Both the position numbers and the translations under genes were made by a program. A stretch of DNA of 64,000 nucleotides from contig NZ_JAPEOS010000002.1 of assembly GCF_026340975.1 (NCBI RefSeq), positions 576,501 to 640,500 of the forward strand, in the 5' to 3' direction. This document shows positions 1 through 7,689 of the stretch, one piece after another. The notes under the pieces were generated by a model. The model was not told where the DNA came from. It was given only the letters and a program-made list of their open reading frames with translations, and searched no databases. The DNA is from Streptomyces sp. NBC_01214 (GTDB lineage: Bacteria > Actinomycetota > Actinomycetes > Streptomycetales > Streptomycetaceae). How positions within the stretch are numbered: position 1 is the first letter of the stretch; the number at the start of each line of letters is the position of its first letter.

Positions 1-79
1 CAAGCCCGGTTATGCGGAGCTGAAGTCGGAATGGCTGTTCCAGCAGACCGCTTCCACCAGCGGTTCCGTCTCGGCCTAG
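1..79 (+). CDS. C-terminal end of an unidentified protein (cut by window edge)
   Basis: The window opens inside a reading frame whose last 25 codons end at a TAG at 77-79; the visible tail ends in SGSVSA. A good hairpin terminator follows 21 bases later, so this is very probably a real gene end. Too little is visible to name a family or a function. Confidence 0.55.
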   Translation, partial: KPGYAELKSEWLFQQTASTSGSVSA

Positions 80-100
80 GCCACGGCTTGACCTAGCGAG

Positions 101-135
101 AGCGCCCGGGAGGGAGAATTCCCGGGCGCTTTCTC
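101..135 (+). terminator. Rho-independent terminator
   Basis: A perfect 11-bp stem (AGCGCCCGGGA at 101-111, its complement at 120-130) with an 8-base loop, followed by a T-rich stretch (TTCTCGTATTT). It closes the partial gene at the window start. Confidence 0.8.
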
Positions 136-218
136 GTATTTAAGGATGTTTGCGGACGGGGGTTTGAAGTGACTAGTTTGCGGAGCCGCTCAATTCCCCG
201 TCGCAAGGACAACTCTTC

Positions 219-476
219 ATGAAGAAGTCAGCTGCCAAGACCCTCGGTACCGCCGTTCTCGGTGTCGCGTTCGCTGCGGTCGCCGCCGGTACCGCCTCCG
301 CCGCCGTTCCGGCGGTCGGCCTCACCGACGCGCTGGGCTCCGCCGCGGGCATGCTCCAGGGCGCCACCAGCCAGCAGCAGGTGGGCGGCGAGGCTCAGCA
401 GTCGAGCGACCCCACCAGCCAGATCACCGGAGCCCTGACCCCGCTGACCGGCGCCCTGAACGGCCTCGGCAGCTGA
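219..476 (+). CDS. Small secreted protein, 85 aa
   Basis: Begins MKKSAAK followed by a hydrophobic core and a likely signal peptidase I site after TASA (about residue 28). The mature part is only about 57 residues, Gln/Ser/Thr/Gly-rich, with no cysteines and no recognised domain. AAGGAC lies 9 bases upstream of the ATG. It stands alone between a terminator and a lipoprotein gene. It is shorter than a rodlin and lacks chaplin motifs. Function unknown; secretion is the only well-supported statement. Confidence 0.75.
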   Translation: MKKSAAKTLGTAVLGVAFAAVAAGTASAAVPAVGLTDALGSAAGMLQGATSQQQVGGEAQQSSDPTSQITGALTPLTGALNGLGS

Positions 477-609
477 GACTGCTGCCGCTGCGACGCGTAC
501 ACGTGTGCGGTGGGTGCATGCCCTTTCGACCGGGTATGTGTCCCGCCGCGCCGTGTGCCACGATCGCCACCAACTGCCCGCCGACGTCTTGGGTATGAGG
601 TTCTCGGTC

Positions 610-1386
610 ATGCGCATGAAGGCACGAGCGACGATGGTCGCGCTGGTCCCCACCCTGCTGTTCGCGGCCGTGGGGTGCAGCAGTACGCACACCCCCGCGA
701 CGGACAAGGCCCCCGATCCCCAGGGCTCCGCCGGCAGCGCCTCCGCCGCGCCCGTAGCCCCCGCGCCGGCCGGCACGGCGACGGGAGCGGCCGCGCCGAA
801 GACCGGTGGCAGCAGGCTTGAGCGGTCCGCGCTGGCACAGGGCGACCTGCCCGGCTACCAGGTGTCCGCCCAGGGCAAGAACCCCAATGCCCCGGACGGC
901 CAGCCGCAGGCCGACAAGAAGGCCTGCCAGCCGCTGGCCGACATCATGGGCGACGAGCCGGACCCGTCCGCGCGCGAGACCCTCAGCCGTGGCATCGGCT
1001 CCCAGAAGCAGGTCGGGCTGGCCGTCTCCGCCTCCGTCAGCTCCTACTCCGCCAGCGACGCCAAGGCGCTGATCGCCCGGCTCAAGGCCGCCGTCGCCGC
1101 CTGCGGTACGGGCTTCTCCGCCAAGATCGAGAAGCAGACCGGCGCCTACCGCGAGGTGCGCCCCGCCGACTTCCGCGCGGGCGGCGACGAGAGCGTCAGC
1201 TGGACCATGACCGCCGCCGCCGAGGGCGTGTCGGCGCAGGTCCACCTGGTCGTCGTACGCGAGGGCGACACCGTCGTGCGACTGATGGCCCTCAACGTCG
1301 CGGCGGCCCAGCAGAAGGCGCAGGTGCCGCAGGAAGTGGCCGACAAGCAGCTGGAGAAGATCCACAAGGTCCAGCAGGCCGGCTGA
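610..1386 (+). CDS. Putative secreted lipoprotein, about 258 aa
   Basis: The N-terminus reads MRMKARATMVALVPTLLFA followed by AVGC-SS, a type II (lipoprotein) signal peptide whose lipidated Cys is at about residue 24. A Pro/Ala/Gly/Thr-rich linker follows, then a 170-residue soluble domain of mixed polarity. The ATG at 610 is chosen because TGAGG lies 9 bases before it; an in-frame ATG at 595 and an open frame from 505 lack a ribosome site. I do not recognise the domain. It is probably displayed on the outer face of the membrane. It converges with the PspC gene. Confidence 0.75.
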   Translation: MRMKARATMVALVPTLLFAAVGCSSTHTPATDKAPDPQGSAGSASAAPVAPAPAGTATGAAAPKTGGSRLERSALAQGDLPGYQVSAQGKNPNAPDGQPQADKKACQPLADIMGDEPDPSARETLSRGIGSQKQVGLAVSASVSSYSASDAKALIARLKAAVAACGTGFSAKIEKQTGAYREVRPADFRAGGDESVSWTMTAAAEGVSAQVHLVVVREGDTVVRLMALNVAAAQQKAQVPQEVADKQLEKIHKVQQAG

Positions 1387-1426
1387 CCGGTCGACCGGAC
1401 GACCGGACGACCCGCCGGCCGCCGGA

Positions 1427-1627
1427 CTACCAGGCGGCCGAAGCGGACTTCTCGTTCGGCAGCAGGACCCACAGCGCGATGTAGATCAGGAACTGCGGGC
1501 CGGGCAGCAGGCACGAGACGACGAAAATGGCGCGCATCGCGTTCGTGGAAATTCCGAAACGCCGCGCCAGTCCGGCGCAGACTCCGCCGATCCAGCGGCC
1601 GTCACGGGGGCGGACCAGGGCGCTCAT
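1427..1627 (-). CDS. PspC domain membrane protein, 66 aa
   Basis: This short protein is one PspC domain: an N-terminal Arg/Gly-rich stretch (RWIGGVCAGLARRFG) followed by a hydrophobic hairpin ending IALWVLLPNE. PspC proteins are membrane-stress or phage-shock-type components; many stand-alone actinobacterial copies have no assigned role. An AAGGAG sequence sits 7 bases before the ATG. It is the last gene of a minus-strand series that includes the VanZ and PH-domain genes, though 37 bases separate it from VanZ. Confidence 0.85.
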   Translation of the reverse strand: MSALVRPRDGRWIGGVCAGLARRFGISTNAMRAIFVVSCLLPGPQFLIYIALWVLLPNEKSASAAW

Positions 1628-1664
1628 AAGACTCTCCTTCGTCGGTACCGCTTTCTGCGATGAC

Positions 1665-2237
1665 TCAATACTCCCGCTGGACCGCCGACAGGACGTCGGT
1701 CCAGGGGCCGAGCCCGACCCTGGAAATCTTCGGGGTATCCCCCTGATAAACGGTGTGTGAGCGCCTCAGCCGGGACCGCAGCGCCGGTACGACGGCCACG
1801 TGCGCGAGCACCACGCCGACGGTGTTCAGCAGTACCGAGTCCACGTCCACGACCTGCCCCGGAACCGCGGTCTGAAGCATCTCGATGCACACCGAGACCA
1901 GCGCACCCGCGGCAGCCGTCCGGACCAGCGAGGACCACGCGGACAGGGCCGACGGCGCGAGCCGTCCGCTGATCAACGGCACCAACACACCGAGCGGGGC
2001 CAGCAGCGCGAGCCCTTCGCCGATCTGCCGGGCGGCCTCCAGCGGGCCGAGGGCCAGGTCCGCCGTGATCCCCTCCAGCGGACTCAGATTGGCCGCAGCG
2101 GCCCAGGGCACGTCCAGCGGCCGCAGAGTCAACCAGCCGACGACCACGAAATGGGCGGCGAGCAGGACCCCGGCCAGGAGTCGGAGACGGAGGTGGATCG
2201 CGGTGGCGGCGCTTTCGCCGCCCTCTTGACGCTGCAC
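1665..2237 (-). CDS. VanZ family membrane protein, 190 aa
   Basis: Several hydrophobic helices and the family hallmarks: a first helix followed by LTLRPLD, a conserved NLSPLEGI loop, and the C-terminal block EMLQTAVPGQVVDVDSVLLN ahead of a last helix. VanZ proteins confer low-level teicoplanin resistance in enterococci; most streptomycete homologues are uncharacterised. It lies between the PspC and PH-domain genes on the same strand. A specific antibiotic role should not be assumed. Confidence 0.85.
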   Translation of the reverse strand: MQRQEGGESAATAIHLRLRLLAGVLLAAHFVVVGWLTLRPLDVPWAAAANLSPLEGITADLALGPLEAARQIGEGLALLAPLGVLVPLISGRLAPSALSAWSSLVRTAAAGALVSVCIEMLQTAVPGQVVDVDSVLLNTVGVVLAHVAVVPALRSRLRRSHTVYQGDTPKISRVGLGPWTDVLSAVQREY

Positions 2238-2344
2238 ACCTGCGAGGACGCATCACCCGGTAGCCCCGGTTCCGGCCCGGAGGGGGGTGTGGCGGGGAGC
2301 ACCCGACCGCACCCGACGGGCTGCGGACCCGGCGTCCGGGCAGG

Positions 2345-2998
2345 TCAGCGCGTGGCGATGAGGACGATCAGGAGCAGCGCACCGACCAGGGCGGGCGCGA
2401 TGATCTCGTACGACCAGCGCACGCGCACACTGCCCTGCGCGCCCGGGCGCGCGGCGTTCAGCTCGGCCAGCCCCTGGAGCTCGTCGACGATCCGGTCGGC
2501 GTTGGCCCGCATCGGTTCGGAGGCGGCGGAGGAGGTGCGGGACCGCGCGGCGGGGCCGCCCGAGCTGCCCGGGTCGCGGCGGTCGATCGCGTTGCGGCGC
2601 ATCTGCTGCCGGTGGGCCTTCTTCCGTTCCCGCAGCGAGACCGGCACGGACCAGAGCTGGTACTTCGACCCCTCGGCCAGCACCTCGGCCGAGTAGCCGG
2701 CGCGCACCGCGTCCACGGCCGCCCAGGGCAACTCGATGATCCGGAAGGGGTTCCGCACGCGCATCCGGTTCTCGTTGGCGAAGACGGCCGGGCGGATCGT
2801 GAACGCGACGATCAGCGGTACGGCGCACAGCGCCACCGCCAGTCCGATCCACGGGGTGTTGCCGGAGCCCCGCAGTACCGCGTCGCCGCAGAGCCAGGCG
2901 ATCAGCGCGAGCAGCAGTCCCCCCGAGACGATGCCCATGGAGGATCGGTAGACCCGGTCTGCGTACACCGGTTCGTCGGTCGGCTGCTGGCTGCTCAT
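2345..2998 (-). CDS. PH domain-containing membrane protein, 217 aa
   Basis: Two N-terminal transmembrane helices (about residues 22-43 and 49-67) are followed by a bacterial PH-like module (around FANENRMRVRNPFRIIELPWAAV), then a charged, disordered linker rich in Arg/Ser and a C-terminal hydrophobic helix ending LLIVLIATR. This architecture is common in actinobacteria and its role is unknown. It precedes the VanZ gene by about 110 bases on the same strand. Confidence 0.8.
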   Translation of the reverse strand: MSSQQPTDEPVYADRVYRSSMGIVSGGLLLALIAWLCGDAVLRGSGNTPWIGLAVALCAVPLIVAFTIRPAVFANENRMRVRNPFRIIELPWAAVDAVRAGYSAEVLAEGSKYQLWSVPVSLRERKKAHRQQMRRNAIDRRDPGSSGGPAARSRTSSAASEPMRANADRIVDELQGLAELNAARPGAQGSVRVRWSYEIIAPALVGALLLIVLIATR

Positions 2999-3023
2999 GG
3001 GGTCGATTCTGCCCCACGCCCCC

Positions 3024-3632
3024 TCAGCCCACGAGATCGGCGTACAGGATGATGTTGTCGGGCCGGTGGCCGTCGGTGAGCTCGCCGCCGCACGTGATGA
3101 CGCGCAGTTCAGGGCGGGCGGTGTCCCCGTACACCTTGGCGGTCGGGAACTCCTTCTTCCCGACCTGCTCCAGCTCCCGGACGCGGAAGACGGCGGTGGT
3201 GCCGTCCGCCCGGGAGACGGTGATCTCCTCGCCGGTGCGCACGCGCGCGACGTCCCCCAGCACGGCCGGGCCGCGTGCGGTGTCGAAGTGGCCGATGAGC
3301 ACGGCGGGACCGGTCTGGCCGGGCGTGACGCCCTTCGTGTACCAGCCGATCTTGTCGGCGTCGGTCACCGAGGGCACCTCGACGGTGCCGTCGGCGGCCA
3401 GCCCCAACCCCAGCACCGGGGAGGCGTCCACCCCGGCCGAGGGGATCCGTACGCGGACGGGCTCGGAGGCGGGCATCGGGCCCGCGGCCGGGGCCTCGGC
3501 CGGAGCGGCGGAGGCCGGGGTGACGTGCGGGGCGGGTGTCGGGCCCGCGGCGGGGGCGCCGCCGCAGCCGGTCAGGGCGGCGAGGGCGAGCGGGGCGAGC
3601 AGTGCGGTGGCGCGGAGGGCGGCGCGGGACAT
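3024..3632 (-). CDS. Class F sortase, lipoprotein form, 202 aa
   Basis: Sortases cleave a sorting motif and attach the protein to peptidoglycan or another amine. The C-terminal half shows the catalytic His (LIGHFDTARGP), the catalytic Cys in LRVITCGG, and the Arg in HRPDN. The N-terminus carries a lipobox (LTGC), so this copy is probably lipid-anchored rather than held by a transmembrane helix. The ATG at 3632 is chosen because CAGGAG sits 7 bases upstream; a longer frame to 3797 overlaps the neighbouring gene. The gene directly upstream encodes a wall-anchored-type protein, a candidate substrate. Confidence 0.88.
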   Translation of the reverse strand: MSRAALRATALLAPLALAALTGCGGAPAAGPTPAPHVTPASAAPAEAPAAGPMPASEPVRVRIPSAGVDASPVLGLGLAADGTVEVPSVTDADKIGWYTKGVTPGQTGPAVLIGHFDTARGPAVLGDVARVRTGEEITVSRADGTTAVFRVRELEQVGKKEFPTAKVYGDTARPELRVITCGGELTDGHRPDNIILYADLVG

Positions 3633-3653
3633 GCGGGGCTCCTGAACGGGGAC

Positions 3654-3682
3654 CGGCGGGCCACCACGAGGATGGCCCGCCG
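3654..3682 (-). terminator. Hairpin between wall protein and sortase genes
   Basis: A perfect 10-bp inverted repeat (CGGCGGGCCA at 3654-3663, complement at 3673-3682) lies just 3' of the wall protein gene on its strand and 14 bases before the sortase ribosome site. No T-run follows, so it may attenuate rather than fully stop transcription. Confidence 0.5.
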
Positions 3683-3759
3683 AGGGGGTGTCCGGCCTGA
3701 CCGGCAAGACACCCCGTGAAGGGTCGGGTGACGCGGGGGCCGCGCGGGGCGGCCGTTGG

Positions 3760-5040
3760 TCAGCCGTGGCTGCGGCGACGGCGCAGGATGGTCGCACCGA
3801 GCGCGGCGAAGACCGCGAGGAGGCCGGCGCCGGCCGCGACGGTGGTGCTGTTGTCGGTGTCCTCGGAGGCGATCTCGGCGCCCGCGGCGACGGATCCCTG
3901 GGGGACGACGGTGGTCTGGCCCACGGTCTGGGCGGAGACGTTCGTGGCGGTCACCGGCTTCGCGGTGGAGGGCTCGGGCTTCGCGGCGGAGGGCTCGGGC
4001 TTCGAGGCCGGGGTCTCCTCCGTGACCGGGTACTCGAGGGTGCAGCCCTTGGGGAGCGCGGGGAAGGTCTCGTAGCCGGAGGGGACGTTGTCGCCGCCCT
4101 GGGTCTTCCATTCGAAGACGGGCTTGGCGCCGCTCGGGTTGTTGATGCGGGAGAAGTAGTCCGGCGAACCCTTGGGGTTGGTGCGGGTGAGGGTCTGGGT
4201 CCAGGTGTCGGCGGGGTCGCTGCCGTGCATGACGACCTTGGGGCCCTTGGGGGACATGGTCAGGTCGGCCTGCAGGCCGGCGCCGAGATCGATCTGCTTC
4301 ACCTTGGAGACGCAGGACGTGGACGCGTCGTCGTGGACCGGGTACTCGGGGGTGCAGCCCTTGGGGAGCGCGGGGAAGGTCTCGTAGCCGGAGGGGACGT
4401 TGTCGCCGCCCTGGGTCTTCCATTCGAAGACGGGCTTGGCGCCGCTCGGGTTGTTGATGCGGGAGAAGTAGTCCGGCGAACCCTTGGGGTTGGTGCGGGT
4501 GAGAGTCTGGGTCCAGGTGTCGGCGGGGTCGCTGCCGTGCATGACGACCTTGGGGCCCTTGGGGGACATGTTCAGGTCCGCCTGCATGCCGGCGCCGAGG
4601 TCGATCTGCTTGACCTTGGAGACGCAGTCGGCCGGGCCCGGCGTCCCCTCCGGCAGCGGGAAGGACTGGGTCTTGCCGTCCTTGGTCGCGGTGATGACGT
4701 GGCCCTTGCCGCTCTTGACCAGCTTCAGCTCCAGCCCGTTGGCCGAGATGGAGGGCCCGCCCGGGGTCAGGATCCCGAGGGAGCGCGTCGGGAAGGTGTT
4801 CGGCTCCCCCGAACCCAGGGCCAGGATCTCGGCCTCCGGGCCGTCGGCGGTGTGCCGCACCATCGCGGCGAACCCGGGTGCGATGTTGATCCGCGTGCCC
4901 GTTCCGTGGTCGTTGCCCGCGACGGACGCGGCGGGTCCGGCCTGCGGGGCGGTGGCCGCGTACGCGGTGCCCGCGATCGGGGCGAGGAGGGCACCGGCGA
5001 GGACGGCGGTGGCGATGGAGGCACGGAGGGCGGTACGCAT
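3760..5040 (-). CDS. Secreted wall-attached protein with internal duplication, 426 aa
   Basis: A signal peptide (cleavage after TAYA, about residue 28) is followed by an N-terminal domain and then two almost identical 104-residue units, each starting near CVSKVKQIDLGAG and ending near LPKGCT-EYPV, each with two cysteines. A short KPEPS/AKPEPST linker follows. The C-terminus has the layout of a sortase substrate: VVPQGSVAAGAE, a polar spacer, a hydrophobic helix and RRRRSHG. It has no LPXTG or LAXTG; VPQGS is the only motif in the expected place. The class F sortase gene lies immediately downstream, so the two probably act together. Function of the repeat domain unknown. Confidence 0.8.
   Translation of the reverse strand: MRTALRASIATAVLAGALLAPIAGTAYAATAPQAGPAASVAGNDHGTGTRINIAPGFAAMVRHTADGPEAEILALGSGEPNTFPTRSLGILTPGGPSISANGLELKLVKSGKGHVITATKDGKTQSFPLPEGTPGPADCVSKVKQIDLGAGMQADLNMSPKGPKVVMHGSDPADTWTQTLTRTNPKGSPDYFSRINNPSGAKPVFEWKTQGGDNVPSGYETFPALPKGCTPEYPVHDDASTSCVSKVKQIDLGAGLQADLTMSPKGPKVVMHGSDPADTWTQTLTRTNPKGSPDYFSRINNPSGAKPVFEWKTQGGDNVPSGYETFPALPKGCTLEYPVTEETPASKPEPSAAKPEPSTAKPVTATNVSAQTVGQTTVVPQGSVAAGAEIASEDTDNSTTVAAGAGLLAVFAALGATILRRRRSHG
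4024..4627 (-). repeat. Near-identical tandem intragenic repeat (two 292-bp copies, period 312 bp)
   Basis: Bases 4024-4315 and 4336-4627 match except for roughly eight substitutions, and the period is exactly 104 codons, so the frame is kept. Most differences sit at the two ends. Such low divergence in coding DNA points to a recent duplication or to ongoing gene conversion. Confidence 0.95.
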
Positions 5041-5242
5041 AACGACTCCTGGAAGCGTTGTCTCGGGAAGGTGGAGGAGAGTCGCATGCCGCGGTTTTCT
5101 CTTTCGGTGAGAGCCGGTTGAGTGTCTGGCGGGCTGCTGAGAACAAAGTTACGGATCTTGTTCGCGCGGAAGATCTTGCTCCTGTCATCGCCTCGTAACA
5201 GAGAGTGGAGGTGTCGATTCCATAGCGGATCCGGAGGCGGGG

Positions 5243-5272
5243 GTGACAGGTCGCTACGCGCGTAGATATGCT
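5243..5272 (+). promoter_or_regulatory. Probable deoC promoter, leaderless
   Basis: GTGACA (5243-5248) and TATGCT (5267-5272) are separated by 18 bases, fitting a housekeeping sigma promoter. The expected start of transcription falls at or beside the GTG at 5279, so deoC is probably translated from a leaderless message. The 12-bp palindrome sits in the spacer. Confidence 0.55.
5254..5265. promoter_or_regulatory. Palindromic operator CTACGCGCGTAG (deoC copy)
   Basis: A perfect 12-bp palindrome between the -35 and -10 elements of deoC, a position where a bound repressor would block RNA polymerase. The same 12 bases occur upstream of the purine nucleoside phosphorylase gene at 23385-23396. The binding protein is not identified by the sequence; the DeoR-type regulator at 25847 is the nearest candidate. 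Confidence 0.65.
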
Positions 5273-5278
5273 CATCTG

Positions 5279-6247
5279 GTGACCATGCCCACCACCCTCA
5301 CCGCATTCGCTGACGTGACGACGTCCGACAGTGCGCTGCGCCGCTTCCTGCACGGGCTGCCCGGCGTCGACGCTGTCGGCCTGGAGGCCCGCGCGGCCTC
5401 CCTCGGCACCCGTTCGATCAAGACGACGGCCAAGGCGTACGCCATCGACCTGGCTATCTCGATGATCGACCTGACGACGCTGGAAGGCGCGGACACCCCG
5501 GGCAAGGTCCGGGCGCTCTCCGCCAAGGCCGTCAATCCCGATCCGACCGACCGTACGACCCCGATGACGGCCGCCGTCTGTGTCTACCCCGACATGGTGG
5601 CCACGGCGAAGGCCGCGCTGAACGGTGCCGACGTCAAGATCGCCTCCGTCGCGACCGCCTTCCCGGCCGGCCGCGCCGCCCTGCCCGTCAAGCTCGCGGA
5701 CACCCGTGACGCCGTCGCCGCCGGCGCCGACGAGATCGACATGGTCATCGACCGTGGCGCCTTCCTCGCAGGCCGCTACCTGGAGACGTACGAGCTGATC
5801 AAGGCCATCAAGGAGGCCTGCGTCCGCGAGGACGGCAGCGCCGCGCGCCTGAAGGTCATCTTCGAGACCGGTGAGCTGTCGACCTACGACAACATCCGCC
5901 GCGCCTCCTGGATCGGCATGCTGGCGGGCGCCGACTTCATCAAGACGTCGACCGGCAAGGTCGGGGTCAACGCCACTCCGGCGAACACCCTGCTCATGCT
6001 CGAAGCCGTACGCGACTTCCGCGCGCAGACTGGAATCCAGATCGGCGTGAAGCCGGCCGGCGGCATCCGCACCACCAAGGACGCGATCAAGTTCCTGGTC
6101 CTGGTCAACGAGACCGTGGGCGAGGACTGGCTGAGCAACCACTGGTTCCGCTTCGGCGCCTCCAGCCTGCTCAACGACCTGTTGATGCAGCGCCAGAAGC
6201 TGAGCACCGGCCGTTACTCCGGTCCCGACTACGTGACGGTGGACTGA
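5279..6247 (+). CDS. deoC: Deoxyribose-phosphate aldolase
   Basis: DeoC splits 2-deoxyribose 5-phosphate into acetaldehyde and glyceraldehyde 3-phosphate, the last carbon-cleaving step of deoxynucleoside breakdown. Both lysines of the family are present: the Schiff-base Lys region FIKTSTGK (about residue 220) and GVKPAGGIR (about 257), together with the acidic EIDMVID motif. At about 322 residues it is longer than E. coli DeoC, as is common in actinobacteria. GTG at 5279 is preferred as a leaderless start; ATG at 5285 is the alternative. Six bases separate it from the aldehyde dehydrogenase gene, which suits disposal of the acetaldehyde. Probably repressed through the palindrome in its promoter. 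Confidence 0.95.
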   Translation: MTMPTTLTAFADVTTSDSALRRFLHGLPGVDAVGLEARAASLGTRSIKTTAKAYAIDLAISMIDLTTLEGADTPGKVRALSAKAVNPDPTDRTTPMTAAVCVYPDMVATAKAALNGADVKIASVATAFPAGRAALPVKLADTRDAVAAGADEIDMVIDRGAFLAGRYLETYELIKAIKEACVREDGSAARLKVIFETGELSTYDNIRRASWIGMLAGADFIKTSTGKVGVNATPANTLLMLEAVRDFRAQTGIQIGVKPAGGIRTTKDAIKFLVLVNETVGEDWLSNHWFRFGASSLLNDLLMQRQKLSTGRYSGPDYVTVD

Positions 6248-6252
6248 TCACC

Positions 6253-7689
6253 ATGGCATCTGCATTCGAGTACGCACCGGCTCCCGAGTCCCGCTCGGTC
6301 GTCGACATCGCCCCTTCCTACGGGCTCTTCATCGACGGTGAGTTCACCGACGCCGCCGACGGCAAGGTCTTCAAGACCGTCTCGCCGAGCAGCGAAGAGG
6401 TCCTCGCCGAGGTCGCCCAGGCGGGCGCCGCCGACGTGGACCGCGCCGTCAAGGCCGCCCGCAAGGCCTTCGCCTCCTGGTCCGCGCTGCCGGGCTCCGA
6501 GCGCGCCAAGTACCTCTTCCGCATCGCCCGGATCATCCAGGAGCGCAGCCGCGAGCTCGCCGTCCTGGAGACCCTGGACAACGGAAAGCCGATCAAGGAG
6601 ACCCGCGACGCGGACCTCCCCCTGGTCGCCGCGCACTTCTTCTACTACGCGGGCTGGGCCGACAAGCTCGACCACGCGGGCTACGGCCCGAACCCGCGCC
6701 CGCTCGGCGTGGCCGGCCAGGTCATCCCGTGGAACTTCCCGCTGCTGATGCTGGCCTGGAAGATCGCCCCGGCGCTCGCCACCGGCAACACCGTCGTGCT
6801 GAAGCCCGCCGAGACGACCCCCCTCTCCGCGCTGTTCTTCGCGGACATCTGCCGCCAGGCGGGCCTGCCCAAGGGCGTCGTCAACATCCTCACCGGCTAC
6901 GGCGACGCGGGCGCGGCCCTCGTCGAGCACCCGGACGTCAACAAGGTCGCCTTCACCGGCTCGACCGCCGTGGGCAAGAAGATCGCCCGCCACGTCGCCG
7001 GCACCGACAAGAAGGTCACCCTGGAGCTGGGCGGCAAGGGCGCCAACATCGTCTTCGACGACGCCCCCATCGACCAGGCCGTCGAGGGCATCGTCAACGG
7101 CATCTTCTTCAACCAGGGCCAGGTCTGCTGCGCGGGCTCCCGCCTGCTGGTCCAGGAGTCGATCCACGACGAGCTGCTGGACTCCCTCAAGCGCCGCCTC
7201 TCCACGCTGCGCCTGGGCGACCCGCTCGACAAGAACACCGACATCGGCGCGATCAACTCCGCCGAGCAGCTCGCCCGGATCACCGCGCTCGCGGAGACCG
7301 GCGAGGCCGAGGGCGCCGAGCGCTGGTCCCCGGCGTGCGAGCTGCCGTCCTCCGGCTACTGGTTCGCCCCGACGCTCTTCACGAACGTCACCCAGGCGCA
7401 CACCGTCGCCCGCGACGAGATCTTCGGCCCGGTGCTGTCCGTGCTGACCTTCCGTACGCCCGACGAGGCCGTCGCCAAGGCCAACAACAGCCAGTACGGC
7501 CTGTCCGCCGGCATCTGGACGGAGAAGGGCTCGCGCATCCTCGCGGTCGCGAACCAGCTCCGCGCCGGAGTCGTCTGGGCCAACACGTTCAACAAGTTCG
7601 ACCCGACCTCGCCCTTCGGCGGCTACAAGGAGTCGGGCTTCGGCCGCGAGGGCGGCCGCCACGGCCTGGAGGGCTACCTCGATGTCTGA
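6253..7689 (+). CDS. Aldehyde dehydrogenase, catalytic half (ALDH16-like)
   Basis: NAD(P)-dependent oxidation of an aldehyde, most likely the acetaldehyde made by DeoC. It has the complete catalytic apparatus: general-base Glu in LELGGKGAN (about residue 258) and the nucleophilic Cys in GQVCCAGSR (about 291), plus the cofactor-site block PWNFPLLMLAWK. It starts 6 bases after deoC and its 3' end overlaps the next gene by 8 bases, so translation of the two is coupled. At 478 residues it is near full length but ends early (GRHGLEGYLDV), without the usual oligomerisation tail, which the following gene may supply. Confidence 0.93.
   Translation: MASAFEYAPAPESRSVVDIAPSYGLFIDGEFTDAADGKVFKTVSPSSEEVLAEVAQAGAADVDRAVKAARKAFASWSALPGSERAKYLFRIARIIQERSRELAVLETLDNGKPIKETRDADLPLVAAHFFYYAGWADKLDHAGYGPNPRPLGVAGQVIPWNFPLLMLAWKIAPALATGNTVVLKPAETTPLSALFFADICRQAGLPKGVVNILTGYGDAGAALVEHPDVNKVAFTGSTAVGKKIARHVAGTDKKVTLELGGKGANIVFDDAPIDQAVEGIVNGIFFNQGQVCCAGSRLLVQESIHDELLDSLKRRLSTLRLGDPLDKNTDIGAINSAEQLARITALAETGEAEGAERWSPACELPSSGYWFAPTLFTNVTQAHTVARDEIFGPVLSVLTFRTPDEAVAKANNSQYGLSAGIWTEKGSRILAVANQLRAGVVWANTFNKFDPTSPFGGYKESGFGREGGRHGLEGYLDV

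Noticed and set aside
3572..6142. An 856-codon minus-strand open frame over deoC and the wall protein gene
   Set aside because: High-GC DNA leaves long open frames opposite real genes; the translation is Arg/Gly/His-rich with no domain and opposes strongly supported genes.
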